A stretch of 7,574 nucleotides of DNA from Candidatus Uhrbacteria bacterium RIFOXYA2_FULL_40_9 (lineage in GTDB: Bacteria; Patescibacteriota; Patescibacteriia; UBA9934; GWF2-40-263): the NCBI GenBank assembly GCA_001791615.1, contig MGEY01000024.1, positions 1 to 7,574 of the forward strand, given 5' to 3'. The notes under the pieces are model-generated. The model did not search any database. It was not told where the DNA came from and saw only the letters and a program-made list of their open reading frames with translations. The position numbers and the translations under genes are program-made. Shown piece by piece: positions 5,875 to 7,574 of this stretch (the stretch's first letter is position 1; the number at the start of each line of letters is the position of its first letter).

Positions 5875-6789
5875 TCAGAGTATTTCTGAAAGAGTCTCTT
5901 GAGGGTCAAGAAAGGTTGGTCGCATGCGTGTAGTGAAAAAATCCATGGCTTCTGAAATAGTTTGATGCATAATTTGAACATGTCTTTGCATGATCCGTGT
6001 ATCATAAGGGGCTTCTTTTGATCTGCCTACGAGGATTTTTATCGGAAACCACAATTGATCATAACGTGCGTTTGTCAAAGCAGCAGTGTAGGACATACTT
6101 CTGAGTGGGTTTTCATGACCGTTGATTTTATACCAAGTTCTGTCAAAAGTTTCGAGAGAGGTATTTGAGGATTTCACATTGATATACATACCTCCGAAGG
6201 GCAATTCTACACACAGATCAATTCCTGCAAACACATCCTCAAATAGAGTAGGAAGCCAAAGAGTACAAGAACGTTTTGTCAAAAGGATTGCTTTTATGAC
6301 ACGTACAACAGAAGCGGCTCCAACAATGTCTGTTCTCCATCCATACATATTTTTCGCAATTTCTTGGTTCCATGTAGGGACTTCTTCAAAAAGTCGAAAA
6401 TGATCATCAGGAGAAAAATGAAGGAGTACACGTATGAGTCGATGTTGAATAGAGGCACCGAGATAAGCGATATGTCGATTTTTATTTTTATGTTTTGTCT
6501 GTTCCAACGTGTAAATTTGAGTGCTGACCATTTGAAGGAGAACGATTTCAAAAATAAGTCGTTGTGCTTCAGGAGTTTCTTTTGGAAGTTGAGCAAGAGA
6601 TTCATCTAGAACTTCTTGATAAAACCTTTCACAAATTTTTGTATCCTTTTCTTCATTTTTGAGACAGAAATGAACCAAGCTCATTGGATGACCAAGAGAT
6701 TCAATCGTTTCTCTCCAATCATCTGTCAGAGGGATATGACGACAGACACGTGGAAGGGCGATATGTTGATCTTCAAAAAGAGCAGGCAT
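5875..6789 (-). CDS. Uncharacterised protein with a possible PD-(D/E)xK nuclease-like core
   Basis: I do not recognise this 304-aa protein as a named family. It has no signal peptide or membrane segment. An N-terminal half rich in predicted helix (about 20-130) is followed by a segment with the layout of a PD-(D/E)xK fold: a helix at GWRTDIVGAASVVRVI (150-165), then FEDVFAGID (Glu184, Asp185, Asp191), a strand, and YINVKSS (Lys206). The AGID...VKSS pattern is typical of restriction-endonuclease-like proteins, but Asn204 replaces the usual Glu/Gln of the ExK/QxK half-motif. This fold call is inference. Start: ATG 6789 follows a GGAGGT Shine-Dalgarno at 4-nt spacing. A TTG at 6846 would add 19 residues that falsely resemble a signal peptide. 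The gene ends in a tandem TGA-TAA stop. It converges on the PP2C-like gene and is divergent from leuS. Confidence 0.8.
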   Translation of the reverse strand: MPALFEDQHIALPRVCRHIPLTDDWRETIESLGHPMSLVHFCLKNEEKDTKICERFYQEVLDESLAQLPKETPEAQRLIFEIVLLQMVSTQIYTLEQTKHKNKNRHIAYLGASIQHRLIRVLLHFSPDDHFRLFEEVPTWNQEIAKNMYGWRTDIVGAASVVRVIKAILLTKRSCTLWLPTLFEDVFAGIDLCVELPFGGMYINVKSSNTSLETFDRTWYKINGHENPLRSMSYTAALTNARYDQLWFPIKILVGRSKEAPYDTRIMQRHVQIMHQTISEAMDFFTTRMRPTFLDPQETLSEIL

Positions 6790-6820
6790 GAGACCTCCAG
6801 AAAAAGGTTGTGAAAGAACG
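6790..6820 (-). promoter_or_regulatory. 5' leader with strong Shine-Dalgarno for the minus-strand gene
   Basis: On the reverse strand GGAGGT (6798-6793) lies 4 nt (counted from GGAGG) before ATG 6789. The nine bases before the start, GGAGGTCTC, are identical to those before the PP2C-like gene. CGTTCTTT (6820-6813) lies 14 nt further upstream, against 16 nt in the other gene. A possible promoter upstream on this strand is TTGAAG (6856-6851), 18 bp, TATCTT (6832-6827), supported only weakly. Confidence 0.7.
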
Positions 6821-6889
6821 AAAGGGAAGATAAGGCAACTTAGCAACTCACTTCAAGAAAGTCAATCGCTGTGCTACTATCTCTGTTGT

Positions 6890-7574
6890 ATGTCATATAA
6901 TCATCTTGAAATAGAGCCAAAATGGCAAAAGCGTTGGGAGGAATCAGAAATTTTCCATGCCAAAGATCATTCTGAAAAAGAACCTTTTTATTGTCTGATT
7001 GAATTTCCTTATCCTTCCGGAGCAGGATTGCATATTGGGCATCCACGCAGTTATACCGCACTTGATGTAATCGCACGCAAACGTCGCATGGAAGGATTGA
7101 ATGTTCTCTATCCGATCGGTTGGGATGCTTTTGGGCTCCCGACAGAGAATTATGCTATTAAGACAGGTCGTAAACCACAAGAAGTCACAGCAGAAAACAT
7201 TGCGACGTTTACACGTCAACTCAAATCATTAGGAATCAGTTTTGATTGGTCTAGAGAAATCAACACAACAGATCCCGCTTATTACAAATGGACGCAATGG
7301 ATGTTTCTTCAATTTTTTAAAGCTGGTCTAGCCTATAAAGCAAAGATGGCAATCAATTGGTGTACTTCTTGCAAGATTGGTCTTGCGAATGAAGAAGTCG
7401 TGAATGGAGTCTGTGAGCGTTGTGGAGGACGAGTGGAAAAACGAGATAAAGAGCAATGGATGATTGCTATCACTAAATATGCTGATCGTCTTTTAGAAGA
7501 TTTAAAAGAGGTTGACTATCTCCCAAAAATCAAGCGACAACAAGAGAATTGGATTGGACGAAGTGAAGGAGCTG
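6890..7574 (+). CDS. leuS: Leucyl-tRNA synthetase, N-terminal part (cut by window edge)
   Basis: This class I aminoacyl-tRNA synthetase charges tRNA-Leu with leucine. The visible 228 residues cover the N-terminal catalytic half-domain and the first zinc insertion; the CP1 editing domain would begin just past the edge. The ATP-binding signature HIGH is at 48-51 within PYPSG..LHIGHPRSY, followed by GWDAFGLPTENYAI (77-90). A four-Cys zinc site reads C158-x2-C161 and C175-x2-C178, then the typical EQWMIAITKYADRLLEDL (188-205) and WIGRSEGA at the edge. It is of bacterial type. The gene is open at the right edge with no frame break. ATG 6890 matches the usual family N-terminus. There is no Shine-Dalgarno. 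An extended -10-like TGCTACTAT (6872-6880) ends 9 nt before the ATG, so the leader may be almost absent. The 100-nt gap to the divergent gene must hold both promoters. Confidence 0.96.
   Translation, partial: MSYNHLEIEPKWQKRWEESEIFHAKDHSEKEPFYCLIEFPYPSGAGLHIGHPRSYTALDVIARKRRMEGLNVLYPIGWDAFGLPTENYAIKTGRKPQEVTAENIATFTRQLKSLGISFDWSREINTTDPAYYKWTQWMFLQFFKAGLAYKAKMAINWCTSCKIGLANEEVVNGVCERCGGRVEKRDKEQWMIAITKYADRLLEDLKEVDYLPKIKRQQENWIGRSEGA

Noticed and set aside
5872..5877. Possible UGA recoding (as in code 25) because the minus-strand gene ends TGA-TAA
   Set aside because: No gene needs an in-frame UGA, all Gly positions use GGN codons, and the TGA falls at the natural end; a tandem stop is the simpler reading.
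6790..6846. TTG start at 6846 for the minus-strand gene, adding a hydrophobic N-terminus like a signal peptide
   Set aside because: It has no Shine-Dalgarno, and its codons cover the strong Shine-Dalgarno and leader that serve ATG 6789.

Overview
The window looks like a piece of chromosome from a small-genome bacterium, most likely of the Candidate Phyla Radiation (Patescibacteria). The evidence is a short, streamlined IF2 (about 675 aa, with the P-loop context GHVDHGKTKLLD), housekeeping genes with no visible Shine-Dalgarno sequence, small operons each closed by a strong hairpin terminator, and a group II glutamate dehydrogenase of the kind also common in archaea. This is inference from sequence style; the phylum cannot be fixed by eye. 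By eye the base composition is moderate to AT-leaning. Every gene reads normally with the standard bacterial code, and no UGA recoding is needed.

Layout: (1) 1-119 holds only the end of an upstream region and a plausible promoter. (2) infB (126-2153, +) ends at a strong terminator. (3) trxA (2240-2557) and trxB (2560-3483) are 2 nt apart and lie between two terminators, so they form a dedicated thioredoxin-thioredoxin reductase operon. (4) gdhA (3574-4794, +) has its own candidate promoter and terminator. (5) An accessory-looking pair follows between gdhA and leuS: a divergent PP2C-family phosphatase (4935-5813, +) and an unrecognised 304-aa protein (5875-6789, -) with a possible PD-(D/E)xK nuclease-like core. 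They are convergent and separated by overlapping, mutually complementary terminators. (6) leuS (from 6890, +) runs off the right edge.

The core genes cover translation (infB, leuS), redox homeostasis (trxA, trxB) and nitrogen/carbon exchange (gdhA). The most unusual signal is in the accessory pair. Only these two genes have a strong Shine-Dalgarno sequence, and both use the same 9-base string GGAGGTCTC directly before the start codon, with a shared CGTTCTTT element 14-16 nt further upstream. The five core genes have no such signal, and trxA, gdhA and leuS have -10-like boxes so close to the ATG that leaderless transcripts are possible. This suggests two initiation classes and possible co-regulation of the pair.

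Other points of note are an altered NADPH-binding motif in TrxB, a missing phosphate-binding Arg in the PP2C protein, and a 17-bp tandem duplication after the gdhA terminator. No tRNA, rRNA, CRISPR array, insertion sequence or riboswitch was seen.
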